Notes: a model not told the origin generated them from the sequence alone. A stretch of DNA of 44,476 bases from Halolactibacillus alkaliphilus (GCF_900115465.1 NZ_FOWN01000023.1:1-44476), one strand, 5' to 3'; shown: positions 9,338-18,630, counted from the first letter of the stretch. Program-made: numbers and translations.

Positions 9338-10372
9338 TTAAGCTTTATGATACTGTGTTAAGAACCGTTGATCATTTGTATAGAAGTGGCGAATATCATC
9401 GACACCGTATTTCAACATCGCAATCCGCTCTGGTCCCATACCAAATGCAAATCCACTATAAATTTCCGGATCATACCCTGCCATTTTCAGTACATCTGGG
9501 TGAACCATACCGCCACCTAAAATTTCAATCCAACCTGTTTGCTTACAAACAGAACAGCCTTTACCATGACAAACCTTACATGAAATATCCATTTCGACAG
9601 ACGGTTCAGTAAACGGGAAGAAGCTTGGACGTAATCGAATTTCACGTTCTTCACCGAAAAACTGTTTCGCAAACTGATTGAGTACACCTTTTAAATCACT
9701 CATGCGTACGTTCTTATCCACATACAAACCTTCTACTTGAGTAAATTGATGTGAGTGTGTGGCATCATCTGTATCTCGTCGATAAACCTTACCTGGACAA
9801 ATCATTTTCACTGGCTTATTTCCTCTATACTCACCCATCGTTCGTGCTTGAACTGGTGAAGTATGGGTACGAAGTAGTAGCTCTTCTGTAATATAAAAAG
9901 AGTCTTGCATATCCCGTGCCGGATGATCTTTCGGTAAGTTTAATGCCTCGAAGTTATAGTAATCCGTCTCAACTTCTGGTCCTTCCTTAATATCAAAGCC
10001 CATGCCAATAAAGAGATCTTCAATCTCCGTAACAATGGATGTTAGTAAGTGTGGGCCACCTAAGTTAACAGGACGTCCTGGAAGCGTAACATCAATCGTT
10101 TCAGTTTTTAATTGAGTATTTAACACGTCTGCCTCAAACCGTTGTTTTTTCTCTTCAAGTGCTGTTGTAATAGCTTCGCGCACTTTGTTTGCTAATTCAC
10201 CAACAACGGGGCGTTCTTCGGGTGATAGTTTACCCATACCTCTTAATACTTCTGTCATCGGTCCTTTTTTTCCTAAATAGCCCACTCGAACCGCTTCTAA
10301 CGCTTTTAAATCCTCTGCTTGCGCTACTTTGGTTAGCGCTTCTTCTTTTAGTGCATGTAATTTCTCTTGCAT
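9338..10372 (-). CDS. pheS: Phenylalanyl-tRNA synthetase alpha subunit
   Basis: Catalytic subunit of PheRS, a class II synthetase. The 344-residue protein has an N-terminal coiled coil (residues 1-80) that grips tRNA and a class II core with motif 2 around CPGKVYRRD, the histidine-rich [11 protein letters not shown], and motif 3 [19 protein letters not shown]...CSVC cluster before GWIEILG is the four-cysteine insertion common in Firmicutes PheS. The start is the ATG at 10370-10372 with GGAGGAG upstream; an upstream extension of the frame runs into the T-box terminator and is not coding. Confidence 0.96.
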   Translation of the reverse strand: MQEKLHALKEEALTKVAQAEDLKALEAVRVGYLGKKGPMTEVLRGMGKLSPEERPVVGELANKVREAITTALEEKKQRFEADVLNTQLKTETIDVTLPGRPVNLGGPHLLTSIVTEIEDLFIGMGFDIKEGPEVETDYYNFEALNLPKDHPARDMQDSFYITEELLLRTHTSPVQARTMGEYRGNKPVKMICPGKVYRRDTDDATHSHQFTQVEGLYVDKNVRMSDLKGVLNQFAKQFFGEEREIRLRPSFFPFTEPSVEMDISCKVCHGKGCSVCKQTGWIEILGGGMVHPDVLKMAGYDPEIYSGFAFGMGPERIAMLKYGVDDIRHFYTNDQRFLTQYHKA

Positions 10373-10412
10373 TATGATCTCCTCCTTCAAATGATTAACT
10401 TTTAGACAATAT

Positions 10413-10702
10413 AAAAAACCCCTCCCAAAAAGGGACGAGGCTATCGATCGCGGTACCACCCTTGTTGACAAAGTCTTGCTTTGCCCACTCTCATTTGTTA
10501 ACGAACGGTTATGTCCGGTATCATTTTACTTTTTTAAATTATAAAAAAGGTCCCATGAACAGCTCCCGAGTGAATTCTGTCTATGCTCCACGTGTTTTGC
10601 TTTCAGTCTCGGCAAAACATCCCTAATCAATGGCTTATGCATTAAACGTACTTGGCTCGTTCTTTGCTTTTTATATCGTCATATAATTTCAGTTTACATC
10701 TA
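10413..10702 (-). promoter_or_regulatory. T-box riboswitch, tRNA-Phe, controlling pheST
   Basis: This is a tRNA-sensing transcription attenuator. The T-box sequence AAGGGTGGTACCGCG lies at 10449-10463 (minus). The terminator stem follows at 10413-10440 (CCTCGTCCC / GGGAGGGG, then TTTTTT). In stem I the minus strand reads GAATTCAC at the specifier loop, placing the specifier codon TTC (Phe) at 10572-10574, consistent with the downstream genes. Uncharged tRNA-Phe should stabilise the antiterminator. Confidence 0.93.
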
Positions 10703-10708
10703 TCCTTT

Positions 10709-10737
10709 AGTATAGTGAAAAAAAACAAATCTCGCAA
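10709..10737 (-). promoter_or_regulatory. pheST promoter
   Basis: TTGCGA (10732-10737) and TATACT (10709-10714), read on the minus strand, are separated by exactly 17 bases. This predicts transcription starting near 10702, at the 5' edge of the T-box leader. Confidence 0.8.
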
Positions 10738-10801
10738 TGGTTGAATTGAAAATAATTTCATCATCACGTTATTAGTAAAGATCTTGCCTACCTTAGTCTA
10801 C

Positions 10802-11536
10802 TTATTGACAGTGGTACATTACTATTGCTGCGGCAATACTCACATTTAACGATTCTGCCTGACCTGGGATAGGGATTTTCACACGAATATCGCTCAGTTC
10901 CTGAATATCTTGAGCGATACCACTGCCCTCGTTACCAACAATGATCGCAAAGTTATCCATCGGGTCAATATGATTTAATGGCACAGATTCTTCTAATGTT
11001 GAGGCAATAACAGTAAGGCCGTTCTGTTTTAGTTCAGGCAATAGGGTACGTAGATCTCTTTTTATTACGGGTATATGAAACAAAGACCCCTGCGTCGCTC
11101 GTATGACTTTATCATTAAACAGATCGACGGTGCCTTTCCCAAGAATGACGCCATCATAATTAAATGCATCAGCTGTGCGAATCATTGTTCCAACATTACC
11201 TGGGTCTTGGACATTGTCGAGCACAAGAAGTTTCTTTAACGTGTTTATTACGTTATCTTTCATATTAATCACCGCCATTACCCCTTGCGGTGCTGGCGTT
11301 TCTGTAAGTGCTTGAAATACTTGGTGGTTTACGACTGTGATACGGTAGTCATTTTGCCATGTATGTATATCTCGGTCTTCTCGGATAATCAATTCAGACA
11401 CTTCCCAGTCACTCTTTATAGCCTCTTCTACAAGATGGTCACCTTCTAATAAAAACTGGCCATATCGTTCACGATATTTTTTCTTATGCAATTTCATCCA
11501 GCGTTTAACTGTTTCATTTTTTATTGATGTTATCAA
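10802..11536 (-). CDS. TrmH-family (SPOUT) RNA 2'-O-methyltransferase, YsgA-like
   Basis: SAM-dependent methyltransferase of the SpoU/TrmH class, expected to modify rRNA. The exact target is not shown by the sequence. The 244-residue protein has an N-terminal substrate-binding domain and a C-terminal knotted SPOUT domain with the three class motifs: NVQDPGNVGTMIRTA, IIVGNEGSGI and SLNVSIAAAIVMY. The frame opens at a GTG (11545), but that codon sits inside the likely ribosome-binding site AAAGGGTGAG; the TTG at 11534-11536 is at the correct distance and gives an N-terminus (ITSIKNETVKRWMKLHKKK) matching YsgA. It is divergent from sspI, as in B. subtilis. Confidence 0.88.
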   Translation of the reverse strand: MITSIKNETVKRWMKLHKKKYRERYGQFLLEGDHLVEEAIKSDWEVSELIIREDRDIHTWQNDYRITVVNHQVFQALTETPAPQGVMAVINMKDNVINTLKKLLVLDNVQDPGNVGTMIRTADAFNYDGVILGKGTVDLFNDKVIRATQGSLFHIPVIKRDLRTLLPELKQNGLTVIASTLEESVPLNHIDPMDNFAIIVGNEGSGIAQDIQELSDIRVKIPIPGQAESLNVSIAAAIVMYHCQ

Positions 11537-11641
11537 AAAACTCACCCTTTTTCCGTTCTATTTAAAAATGTCTTCTCTATCATACATAATGAAGTCAATA
11601 GTGGTCAAACTATTTATATCAATAGGTAAAGGAGATGGAAC

Positions 11642-11854
11642 ATGAATCTTAACATTCGGATGGCGCTAAAAGAAAAACTAATGAATGTCACACCAAGTGA
11701 ATTAGAGGCAACCATTCGTGATGCTCTTAAATCACACGAAGAACAACTCTTACCTGGTTTAGGCTATTTATTTGAATTACATTGGCAACAGGCATCAGCT
11801 GAACATAAACAGGCAATGTTAGAAGAATTATCAAAGACGCTTCAAGCATCTTAA
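11642..11854 (+). CDS. sspI: Small acid-soluble spore protein SspI
   Basis: Minor small acid-soluble protein found in the spore core of Bacillus relatives, made in the forespore late in sporulation. The 70-residue product has the family pattern: an N-terminal MNLNIRMAL, the central LPGLGYLFE segment and a short acidic helical C-terminus; B. subtilis SspI has about 71 residues. An AAAGGAG ribosome-binding site precedes the ATG. It is divergent from the ysgA-like gene, the same arrangement as in B. subtilis, which strengthens the call. I could not find a convincing sigma-G promoter. Its presence indicates a sporulating organism or a recent descendant of one. Confidence 0.9.
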   Translation: MNLNIRMALKEKLMNVTPSELEATIRDALKSHEEQLLPGLGYLFELHWQQASAEHKQAMLEELSKTLQAS

Positions 11855-11857
11855 CTC

Positions 11858-11889
11858 TTTGCCGGCACCGCGTAGTTTGTGCCGGCAAA
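11858..11889 (+). terminator. Hairpin after sspI
   Basis: A perfect 11-bp stem (TTTGCCGGCAC / GTGCCGGCAAA) with a ten-base loop starts four bases after the sspI stop codon. There is no strong T-run after it on the plus strand, so it may be a weak terminator or an mRNA 3'-stabilising structure. Confidence 0.5.
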
Positions 11890-11904
11890 TCCATTTAAAA
11901 CTTC

Positions 11905-11933
11905 TTTACTTTCAAATAAACTTTAGCTAAACT
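11905..11933 (+). promoter_or_regulatory. Possible promoter of the transglycosylase gene
   Basis: TTTACT (11905-11910) and TAAACT (11928-11933) are spaced by 17 bases. Both boxes depart from consensus, so this is tentative. The downstream gene begins 65 bases later. Confidence 0.35.
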
Positions 11934-11998
11934 AAGACTAGGAGTGAAATTACGAGTGCGTTCATTTAAAACATAATCTATACTGAGGGGTTACTATA

Positions 11999-12589
11999 AT
12001 GGCTATACAAATGATGCGTGAGATGATGCAATTGCAATCAATCGCTAACTTTCAAAATAATTTAAATAACACTGCTGTAACAGGCTCACTTGACTTTGAA
12101 GCAATTTTATCAGAGGCGACATCACAGCCGGAGATGAGAATCAGAGATATCATTGAAAACCGATTACAAACAACGCCCACTTTCCAGACAATGCCAGTTA
12201 ATATTCAGTATACACCTACTGGCTTAGATGATATTATTCAACAGGCAAGTGAAACTTACGGAGTGAATACGCAGTTGATTCGCGCAGTTATTCAAACAGA
12301 ATCAAACTTTAAGGCTGATGCTGTAAGTCGTGCAGGGGCGGTTGGCTTAATGCAACTGATGCCAAAAACAGCAGAAGGTTTAGGTGTAACAGATCGTTTT
12401 GATCCATACCAAAACGTCATGGGTGGCACTAAATATTTAGCCCAAATGCTGGAGCGTTATAATGGCAGCGAAACACTTGCACTTGCCGCCTATAATGCAG
12501 GGCCAGGGAATGTTGATCGCTACGGAGGCATACCACCTTTTAACGAAACAACACAATATGTTAAGAAAATACAACATTTGCTCAGTTAA
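11999..12589 (+). CDS. Lytic transglycosylase, SLT domain (CwlQ/YjbJ-like)
   Basis: Peptidoglycan-cleaving enzyme that cuts the MurNAc-GlcNAc bond with 1,6-anhydro product formation. The 196-residue protein has a variable N-terminal part (1-85) and a C-terminal Slt-type domain: catalytic glutamate in QTESNF, then GLMQLMP and the AYNAGPGNV motif, ending shortly after. No signal peptide or membrane segment is visible; the B. subtilis protein YjbJ (CwlQ) has a similar size and also lacks one. GAGGGG precedes the ATG. The gene sits between sspI and the M42 peptidase gene, a position I do not recall from B. subtilis, so it may be a lineage-specific insertion. A spore or flagellar role is possible but not shown. 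Confidence 0.88.
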   Translation: MAIQMMREMMQLQSIANFQNNLNNTAVTGSLDFEAILSEATSQPEMRIRDIIENRLQTTPTFQTMPVNIQYTPTGLDDIIQQASETYGVNTQLIRAVIQTESNFKADAVSRAGAVGLMQLMPKTAEGLGVTDRFDPYQNVMGGTKYLAQMLERYNGSETLALAAYNAGPGNVDRYGGIPPFNETTQYVKKIQHLLS

Positions 12590-12614
12590 TGACTTGATAC
12601 ATCTGTCAAACGAT

Positions 12615-12656
12615 ATAAAAAACGGATGGCCTACTAAACTGGTCATCCGTTTTTTT
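12615..12656. terminator. Terminator between transglycosylase and M42 peptidase genes
   Basis: AAACGGATG-GCC and GGT-CATCCGTTT form a long stem with one mismatch, followed on the plus strand by a run of seven T. The minus strand also has a T-rich flank, so it probably serves both convergent genes. Confidence 0.85.
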
Positions 12657-12675
12657 GGTACTGAATCATTAAACC

Positions 12676-13752
12676 TTAACCAAAAGTGATGGTTTTAACC
12701 ATTTCCTCATCTAGCTGCTTGATAACTTCAACAATTAACTTCACAGCATTATCCAAATCATCTTGATGAATAATCGCAGCATGTGAGTGAATATACCTTG
12801 TGGCAACCCCAATTGATAACGCCGGTACACCATTAGCTGTCAAATGAATAGAACCACTGTCCGTTCCCCCCATAGCAATCGTCGCATACTGATAGGGAAT
12901 ATCATGCTTCTCCGCCGTATCAACAACGAGGTCTCTAACACCTTTATGCGAAATCATTGAAGCATCATAAATGATAATTTGAGGCCCGTCTCCTATTTTA
13001 CTATCAGCTTCATTCGCTGAAATGCCCGGCGTGTCTCCAGCAATACCAGTATCCACCGCAAAAGCAATATCAGGTTGAATAGCATTTGCGGCAGTTTTTG
13101 CTCCGCGAAGCCCCACTTCTTCTTGTACAGTTCCAACACCATATACTACGTTTGGATGATCAACGTCTTTTAGTGCTTTCAGCACTTCAATTGCTATAGC
13201 GCAACCAACACGGTTATCCCAGGCTTTTGCCAGTAACAATTTTTCGTTTTTCATCGGCTGAAATTCGAAATAGGGTACAACTGAGTCTCCAGGTTTAACA
13301 CCAAATGCTTTAGCTTCTTCCATACTGGACGCACCAATATCAATAAACATATCTTTAATTTCATACGGTTTCTTACGAGCCTCTGCAGGCATAATATGGG
13401 GCGGCTTTGAACCAATGATTCCTGTGATATCACCTTGAGACGACATAATTGTCACTCTTTGCGCCAACATCACTTGTGACCACCAACCGCCAATTGTCTG
13501 AAAGTAGACAAAGCCTGAATCATCAATTCGTGTGACCATAAGACCAATTTCATCTAAGTGTCCGGCGACCATGACTTTTGGCCCGCCTGCCTTTCCCACT
13601 TTCTTTGCAATTAAACTCCCAATACGGTCAGTCGTCATCTCTGTTGCATAAGGTTTAATATAGCGTGCCATAACTTCACGTGCTTCTTTCTCATGACCGG
13701 ATATCCCTTTTGCTTCAGTAAGCTCTTTTAACATCATCAATTTCTCATTCAT
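12676..13752 (-). CDS. M42 family metallo-aminopeptidase (YsdC-like)
   Basis: Cytosolic dinuclear-metal aminopeptidase of the tetrahedral M42 family; members act as glutamyl or general aminopeptidases, sometimes annotated as endoglucanases in error. The 358-residue protein contains the expected ligands in order: [17 protein letters not shown], the catalytic pair in [22 protein letters not shown], and HSHAAI near the C-terminus. A clear AAGGAG precedes the ATG at 13752. It is followed leftward by a terminator and lies 31 bases after the dUTPase gene, probably in the same transcript. Confidence 0.92.
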   Translation of the reverse strand: MNEKLMMLKELTEAKGISGHEKEAREVMARYIKPYATEMTTDRIGSLIAKKVGKAGGPKVMVAGHLDEIGLMVTRIDDSGFVYFQTIGGWWSQVMLAQRVTIMSSQGDITGIIGSKPPHIMPAEARKKPYEIKDMFIDIGASSMEEAKAFGVKPGDSVVPYFEFQPMKNEKLLLAKAWDNRVGCAIAIEVLKALKDVDHPNVVYGVGTVQEEVGLRGAKTAANAIQPDIAFAVDTGIAGDTPGISANEADSKIGDGPQIIIYDASMISHKGVRDLVVDTAEKHDIPYQYATIAMGGTDSGSIHLTANGVPALSIGVATRYIHSHAAIIHQDDLDNAVKLIVEVIKQLDEEMVKTITFG

Positions 13753-13783
13753 CTATTTTTTCTCCTTTTTTAATTCAATGTCA

Positions 13784-14269
13784 TTAATAATTGTTATCTT
13801 GTCGTTTAAAGTTTACATTATTCTTGTCATGATAAGCGTTTAAGATATCATTATCGGTGAACCCAAGTTGACGCGCTAACTTTAAGTATAGCTCAAAGAC
13901 AATTAAGAATGTCTGCTCATCTTGTTGATCTTTAAAATAATCAATGGCGCGATACATTTGATTAAATAGAGCTGTTGTTGTGATTTCTTGTTCAAAGGGC
14001 TCTGCTTTTTCTGGTGTTAGATTTCTTGATAATCCTAAAGAAAGCAAGAAGTGAATCCCATCAACATACTCTTCTAAAATCACTTGCTTAGGACTCGGTT
14101 CTTTCAAACTCCAAAATTTAAAACAGCGCGTTTCGTTAGCTAATTCACTAATTTCAACAAAGAGTGCTAAGATTTTCTCATCAAATAAATCTCGTGATTT
14201 TAAATCGTGTTTTTGTTCAATATAATCATCTAATTCTTTCTGTCGTTTAAATAAAGTCGTCAGTTCCAT
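13784..14269 (-). CDS. Dimeric dUTP diphosphatase (dUTPase_2 family)
   Basis: All-alpha dUTPase of the MazG-like NTP pyrophosphatase superfamily, hydrolysing dUTP to dUMP and so keeping uracil out of DNA. The 161-residue protein has the metal-binding EISELANETRCFKFWS helix, a second acidic motif EEYVDGIHFLLSLG, and the C-terminal YHDKNNVNFKRQDNNY that contacts nucleotide in the family. It is unrelated to the trimeric Dut fold. Its neighbours are the DUF1294 gene upstream and the M42 peptidase gene downstream, both on the same strand with short gaps. Confidence 0.88.
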   Translation of the reverse strand: MELTTLFKRQKELDDYIEQKHDLKSRDLFDEKILALFVEISELANETRCFKFWSLKEPSPKQVILEEYVDGIHFLLSLGLSRNLTPEKAEPFEQEITTTALFNQMYRAIDYFKDQQDEQTFLIVFELYLKLARQLGFTDNDILNAYHDKNNVNFKRQDNNY

Positions 14270-14311
14270 AAGTAACCCCCTAAATAATATGTATCATTTA
14301 TACCTTTTACT

Positions 14312-14590
14312 TTACAAGCTCCAATCAAAATAAGCAAATATAAATACAATGACGATAAGTTCTAACAAAGATAAAACCGGCAATCCAAATTTGAATAGCT
14401 TATGCTTTGTTTTATGACGGAAAAATCGCATCCCAAAATACGTGCCTGGCGCGCCAAATATGGAGCTGACGAACCATAGTTGTTTTTCCGGTAGTCGCCA
14501 CTTATTGTACTGTGCTTTTCTCTTATCAACCGCCATTTGAATAAATCCAATGACATTTACGATGACGAGATAGAAAATAAACCATTCCAT
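14312..14590 (-). CDS. DUF1294 membrane protein (YsdA-like)
   Basis: Small integral membrane protein of unknown function. The 92 residues show a hydrophobic N-terminal helix (2-18), the conserved VDKRKAQYNKWRLPE segment, a WFVSSIFGAPGTYFGMRFFRHKTKH segment characteristic of DUF1294, and a C-terminal helix (about 69-86). GAGGG precedes the ATG. The same gene lies next to rplT in B. subtilis (ysdA), so position supports the call. The terminator at 14623-14657 separates it from the ribosomal protein operon. Confidence 0.88.
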   Translation of the reverse strand: MEWFIFYLVIVNVIGFIQMAVDKRKAQYNKWRLPEKQLWFVSSIFGAPGTYFGMRFFRHKTKHKLFKFGLPVLSLLELIVIVFIFAYFDWSL

Positions 14591-14622
14591 CTTATTTCCC
14601 TCACATTCATTTATACATAACG

Positions 14623-14657
14623 AAAAGAGCTGTCTTCTGTTAAGAAAACAACTCTTT
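14623..14657 (-). terminator. infC-rpmI-rplT operon terminator
   Basis: On the minus strand AAAGAGTTGT and ACAGCTCTTTT enclose a second inner pairing (TTCT / AGAA), followed by TTTTCG. It begins 13 bases after the rplT stop codon. Confidence 0.85.
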
Positions 14658-14670
14658 AATCATGTGTTAA

Positions 14671-15030
14671 TTATTTGTTTAATGCTGTTTTTGCTTGCTC
14701 AGTTAATTGAGCAAAAGCTTTTTCGTCTGATATAGCAAGTTCTGCTAACATTTTACGGTTAACTTCAATACCTGCTAATTTTAGACCGTGCATTAGACGG
14801 CTGTATGAAAGATCGTTCATACGTGCTGCAGCATTGATACGTGCAATCCATAATTTACGGAAGTCACGTTTCTTTTGCTTACGGTCACGGTATGCATACT
14901 GACCTGATTTCCAAACTTGTTGCTTTGCTACTTTAAATAGGGCATGTTTTGAACCGTAGTACCCTTTTGCTAATTTTAATATGCGTTTACGACGCTTACG
15001 TGTGACTGTTCCACCTTTAACACGTGCCAT
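14671..15030 (-). CDS. rplT: Ribosomal protein bL20
   Basis: Early-assembly 50S protein binding 23S rRNA, and the autogenous repressor of its own operon in Firmicutes and E. coli. The 119-residue product is full length, with a basic N-terminal arm ([25 protein letters not shown]) and the conserved C-terminal RNA-binding domain with [21 protein letters not shown] precedes the ATG. It is the last gene of the infC-rpmI-rplT operon, and the leader at 15937-16085 is its presumed regulatory target. Confidence 0.98.
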   Translation of the reverse strand: MARVKGGTVTRKRRKRILKLAKGYYGSKHALFKVAKQQVWKSGQYAYRDRKQKKRDFRKLWIARINAAARMNDLSYSRLMHGLKLAGIEVNRKMLAELAISDEKAFAQLTEQAKTALNK

Positions 15031-15073
15031 AATAATTCCCTCCTATATATCTTACCGAATGTCTTGTGTTTAG

Positions 15074-15268
15074 TTATCTTGGTAACATTTGATCAATACG
15101 TTTTTGGTCCCCTGCAGATACAAGGCCACCTTTACGCAACTTACGTTTTTGCTTCGTTGATTTGTTAGCTGCTAAGTGACTTGTGTAACCACTACCGCGC
15201 TTTAGTTTACCTGAAGCAGTTCTTTTGAAACGTTTTTGAGTGCCTTTATGTGTTTTCATTTTTGGCAT
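15074..15268 (-). CDS. rpmI: Ribosomal protein bL35
   Basis: Small basic 50S subunit protein. The 64 residues start [17 protein letters not shown] and contain the [16 protein letters not shown] motif, which is standard for bL35. It lies between infC and rplT, with gaps of 35 and 43 bases, in the universally conserved order. Confidence 0.97.
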   Translation of the reverse strand: MPKMKTHKGTQKRFKRTASGKLKRGSGYTSHLAANKSTKQKRKLRKGGLVSAGDQKRIDQMLPR

Positions 15269-15303
15269 GAGTAGTTCCTCCTTAAAAGCATATAAATTAA
15301 AGC

Positions 15304-15819
15304 TTATTTTTCATTGATCGGCGCAAGCATTAAGAACATGCTACGGCCTTCCATTTTAGCTTTTTGCTCAACTGTTGATAAATCTTTACATTCTTCAGCC
15401 ATTTGTTCGAGAACTTTACGACCTAAATCTTTGTGCGTAATGGCACGACCACGGAAACGAATAGACACTTTTACTTTGTCTCCTTTTTCCAAAAACTTGC
15501 GTGCATTACGAAGCTTTGTATTAAAGTCATGCTCTTCGATACCCGGGCTAAGACGGATTTCTTTGACATTAATGATTTTTTGCTTCTTGCGTGCTTCTTT
15601 ATCTTTTTTCTGTTGCTCAAAACGAAACTTACCGTAATCCATAATACGACATACTGGCGGTTTGGCATTTGGTGCAACAAGGACTAAATCTAAGTTACGT
15701 GTTGCGGCAATTTCAAGCGCCTCAGTACGTGATTTAACACCAAGTTGATCTCCATTAGAATCAATAAGACGAACTTCACGTGCGCGAATATTCTCATTGA
15801 CATTCATATCTTTGCTAAT
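15304..15819 (-). CDS. infC: Translation initiation factor IF-3, probable AUU start
   Basis: IF-3 binds the 30S subunit, prevents subunit joining and monitors initiator tRNA and start codon. The protein shows both domains: an N-terminal part with [16 protein letters not shown], the [19 protein letters not shown] linker, and the C-terminal 30S-binding domain ending SMFLMLAP. The frame is open far upstream, but the family N-terminus (M/ISKD) and GGAGG at 15829-15833 point to an ATT codon: either 15817-15819 (spacing nine) or 15820-15822 (spacing six). The ATG at 15823-15825 is only three bases from the ribosome-binding site. With the first choice the product has 171 residues. AUU initiation permits IF-3 autoregulation in E. 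coli. Confidence 0.93.
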   Translation of the reverse strand: MSKDMNVNENIRAREVRLIDSNGDQLGVKSRTEALEIAATRNLDLVLVAPNAKPPVCRIMDYGKFRFEQQKKDKEARKKQKIINVKEIRLSPGIEEHDFNTKLRNARKFLEKGDKVKVSIRFRGRAITHKDLGRKVLEQMAEECKDLSTVEQKAKMEGRSMFLMLAPINEK

Positions 15820-15936
15820 AATCATCCACCTCCGAGTTTTTTTAACAGCGGCATGAACTATGACCGGCCTTTGTAAGAACCTGACCTTTATCGTGGTCAT
15901 TGACAAGTGTATAAAAACTTAGCCATTAAAGACAAT

Positions 15937-16085
15937 AAAAAAAGTGTCGGTACTTGGAAGCACCCACACATATCCTGTCATCTTCAAAAATTCAGAATGT
16001 GATAACCTGGCAACTACATTGATTGTGTCGATCAGGCGAGAAGCGGGTGCCTCTACTTGTCTAAAGATCATATTCAATTTCACTT
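15937..16085 (-). promoter_or_regulatory. L20-type leader with attenuator, infC operon
   Basis: A leader of more than 250 bases separates the strong promoter from infC. On the minus strand it holds paired elements and ends in a rho-independent terminator: GTGT-GGTGCTT and AAGTACC-ACAC, followed by seven T (15937-15970). This arrangement matches the Firmicutes L20 leader, in which bL20 binding favours termination. The identification rests on position, the terminator and my memory of the family, not on a covariance-model search. Confidence 0.75.
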
Positions 16086-16090
16086 TTATT

Positions 16091-16119
16091 ATCATAGCAT
16101 CCCTGTAGTTGATTGTCAA
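16091..16119 (-). promoter_or_regulatory. infC-rpmI-rplT promoter
   Basis: A perfect TTGACA (16114-16119) and TATGAT (16091-16096), read on the minus strand, are separated by 17 bases. It is the strongest sigma-A promoter visible in the window, as expected for a ribosomal protein operon. Confidence 0.9.
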
Positions 16120-16212
16120 CGTTATTTAACAACTTTTTTATGAACAAGGTGGCTTGATGCGCGCTACTTTAATAAACAGCATGTTTTAAAAATGGAACTA
16201 TAAAGTCTTATC

Positions 16213-16250
16213 AAAGAGCAACGATTTCAAACAAGAAATCGTTGCTCTTT
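16213..16250. terminator. thrS terminator
   Basis: A perfect 16-bp stem (AAAGAGCAACGATTTC and its complement) with a six-base loop lies about 55 bases after thrS. The T-run is better on the plus strand (TTTGTTTTA) than on the minus strand, so it may also block antisense transcription. Confidence 0.75.
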
Positions 16251-16304
16251 GTTTTATATAACTCAAAAGTAAGCCAACCACTCAACCATTGGCCCTCCAG
16301 CTTT

Positions 16305-18257
16305 TTATACGTCTTTTCTTGATTTTTTCTCTATATCTTGCTTCATTAAAGCGATAAAATCATCTTGCGCAAGTGTTTTTTGGTCTTGTTCACCATAACG
16401 GCGAACATTAACTGCTATGTCTTCTACCTCTTTATCCCCAACAACAAGGGCAAAAGGTATCTTCTCTGTTTGCGCTTCACGAATCTTGTAACCTAATTTT
16501 TCTTCACGTACATCAAGTTCAACACGGAAGCCTTCCATTCTCAGACGATCTTCTAATTTCTTCGCATAGTCTTGATGAACATCATTAGATACCGGGATAA
16601 TACGCGCTTGAACTGGCGCTAACCACGTTGGGAACGCACCTTTATATTCTTCGATTAAGAAGGCAACAAAACGTTCCATTGTAGATACAACCCCACGGTG
16701 AATAACAACTGGACGGTGATCCTTACCATCTTCACCAACATACGTTAAATCAAATTGTTCTGGTAAGTGAAAGTCTAATTGTACCGTTGATAATGTTTCT
16801 TCTTTTCCAAGCGCTGTCTTCACTTGAACGTCTAGCTTAGGACCATAAAAAGCGGCTTCACCTTCTGCCTCAACATAATCCAGGTTCATTTCTTCCATTG
16901 TTTCCTTTAGGAGTGCTTGTGCTTTCTCCCACATTTCATCGTTATCTACGTACTTTTCTGTATTGTCTTTATCACGATAAGATAGGCGGAATGAGTAATC
17001 TTCAAATCCAAAATCACGGTACACATGTTGAATCAACTCAACGACGCGAATAAATTCATCTTTTAGCTGATCTGGTCGCGCAAAAATATGCGCATCATTC
17101 AACGTCATAGCACGAACACGCTGTAACCCAGCGAGAGCACCAGACATTTCATGACGGTGCATCATACCAAGTTCAGCAATACGTACAGGTAAATGACGAT
17201 AGCTATATAGTTGGTTTTTATATACCATCATATGGTGAGGACAGTTCATTGGGCGAAGAACTAAATCTTCATTATCCATTTCCAGTGTTGGGAACATGTC
17301 GTCTTTATAATGATCCCAGTGTCCACTTGTCTTGTATAGTTCAACACTGCCAAGTACAGGTGTATATACATGGTCATAACCGAGACGTTCTTCTAAATCA
17401 ACAATGTATCGTTCAACCATTCGACGGATTGTTGCCCCTTTAGGCAACCAAAGCGGTAAGCCTTGACCAACTTTTTGTGAAACAGTAAAAAGATCAAGTT
17501 CCTTTCCTAGTTTACGGTGATCACGCTCTTTACGTTCCTCAAGCACGTGTAAATGATGTGTCAGTTCTTCTTTTTTAAAGAACGCCGTTCCATAAATACG
17601 TTGTAACATCTTATTATTGCTGTCTCCGCGCCAGTAAGCACCTGAAATACTTAACAACTTGAATACTTTTAATTTACTTGTCTGTGGTACGTGAACACCA
17701 CGACAAAGGTCAAAAAATTCCCCTTGTTCATAAATAGTGACTGTCTCATCAGCTGGAATCGCCTCTAATAATTCAAGCTTCAAATCATCTCCAATAGCCT
17801 TGAATCGATCAGATGCTTCCTGACGCGAAACTTCGACACGTTTAATTTCAATGTTCTCATCAACGATACGTTGCATCTCTTTTTCAATTTTAGGTAAATC
17901 TTCTGGTGTAAGTTGGTGGTCCATATCAATGTCGTAATAAAAGCCTTCTTCAATTGTCGGACCAACCCCCAACTTAACGTCATCACCGAAAAGGCGCTTG
18001 ACTGCTTGAGCCATTAAATGTGCTGTCGAGTGACGTAAAATCTCAAGGCCCGCTTCATCACGTGAGGTAACAATGGCAATTTCTCCATCATGTGGTAACG
18101 GTCGACGTAAATCGATTAATTCACCATCTAATTTAATCGCAACCGCTTGTTTTCTAAGGCCTGGTGAGATGGATTGTGCAACATCTTCACCTGTTGTTCC
18201 TTGGTTAAAGTGTTTTTCGTTCCCATCTGGGAATATTAATTTAATTTGTTCTACCAT
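16305..18257 (-). CDS. thrS: Threonyl-tRNA synthetase
   Basis: Class II synthetase that charges tRNA-Thr. The 650 residues show: an N-terminal TGS domain (1-60), the editing domain with [10 protein letters not shown], the catalytic core with zinc-binding [12 protein letters not shown], motif 2 around MMHRHEMSG, motif 3 with [18 protein letters not shown], and the C-terminal anticodon-binding domain from about residue 540. The ATG at 18255-18257 is preferred because AGGAG lies eight bases upstream; the in-frame GTG at 18266 overlaps that site. It is expressed from its own promoter and T-box. Confidence 0.97.
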   Translation of the reverse strand: MVEQIKLIFPDGNEKHFNQGTTGEDVAQSISPGLRKQAVAIKLDGELIDLRRPLPHDGEIAIVTSRDEAGLEILRHSTAHLMAQAVKRLFGDDVKLGVGPTIEEGFYYDIDMDHQLTPEDLPKIEKEMQRIVDENIEIKRVEVSRQEASDRFKAIGDDLKLELLEAIPADETVTIYEQGEFFDLCRGVHVPQTSKLKVFKLLSISGAYWRGDSNNKMLQRIYGTAFFKKEELTHHLHVLEERKERDHRKLGKELDLFTVSQKVGQGLPLWLPKGATIRRMVERYIVDLEERLGYDHVYTPVLGSVELYKTSGHWDHYKDDMFPTLEMDNEDLVLRPMNCPHHMMVYKNQLYSYRHLPVRIAELGMMHRHEMSGALAGLQRVRAMTLNDAHIFARPDQLKDEFIRVVELIQHVYRDFGFEDYSFRLSYRDKDNTEKYVDNDEMWEKAQALLKETMEEMNLDYVEAEGEAAFYGPKLDVQVKTALGKEETLSTVQLDFHLPEQFDLTYVGEDGKDHRPVVIHRGVVSTMERFVAFLIEEYKGAFPTWLAPVQARIIPVSNDVHQDYAKKLEDRLRMEGFRVELDVREEKLGYKIREAQTEKIPFALVVGDKEVEDIAVNVRRYGEQDQKTLAQDDFIALMKQDIEKKSRKDV

Positions 18258-18308
18258 GTTTTTCACTCCTTAAAATAGTTAGTTTGTCATCACAAAGGAT
18301 AATATAAA

Positions 18309-18575
18309 AACGCCTATCCCTCTGCGATTACAGCAAAGGGACAAGCGTTAGCTCGTGGTTCCACCCTAATTCCCAAACAGTTCTGTTTGGCTCATTAAAC
18401 TCTATAACGGAGAGTTACCGCCATTTCCTACTGATAACATGACGTTCAGAAGTGGAGTTCAGAGGTGGTAATTAAATGAATGTGCAAAGAAAACTTTCAG
18501 CTCTAGGTTTTCCTCTCTAGTTGCACAGAGTCACTCATCGTGTCCTCATCAATACTTTTGTTTTTTTGAATTATG
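18309..18575 (-). promoter_or_regulatory. T-box riboswitch, tRNA-Thr, controlling thrS
   Basis: The T-box sequence GGGTGGAACCACGAGC occupies 18351-18366 (minus). The terminator AACGCTTGTCCC ... GGGATAGGCGTT with a T-run follows at 18309-18349. A candidate Thr specifier codon ACC lies at 18467-18469, in the sequence TTACCACC; the adjacent ACC at 18464-18466 makes the exact register uncertain. The amino acid agrees with the downstream gene. Confidence 0.92.
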
Positions 18576-18581
18576 ACTTGT

Positions 18582-18610
18582 ATTATAGTCTTGATTTTTA
18601 AAAAAATCAA
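18582..18610 (-). promoter_or_regulatory. thrS promoter
   Basis: TTGATT (18605-18610) and TATAAT (18582-18587) on the minus strand are separated by 17 bases. The -35 box and the spacer are part of a 26-base palindrome (18588-18613). Confidence 0.8.
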
Positions 18611-18613
18611 GAC
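18588..18613. repeat. 26-base palindrome overlapping the thrS promoter
   Basis: GTCTTGATTTTT and AAAAATCAAGAC form perfect 12-base arms around two bases. It lies 17 bases downstream of the dnaI stop codon and contains the thrS -35 box. It could be the dnaI terminator, although no T-run follows, or a binding site. The sequence alone does not decide this. Confidence 0.6.
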
Positions 18614-18630
18614 CATTAGCAAAAATCACT

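Noticed and set aside
10373-10471. N-terminal extension of PheS
   Set aside because: It is encoded by the T-box terminator and antiterminator.
15919-16119. 66-codon minus-strand frame in the infC leader
   Set aside because: It runs through the promoter, leader structure and attenuator, so it is not a plausible gene.
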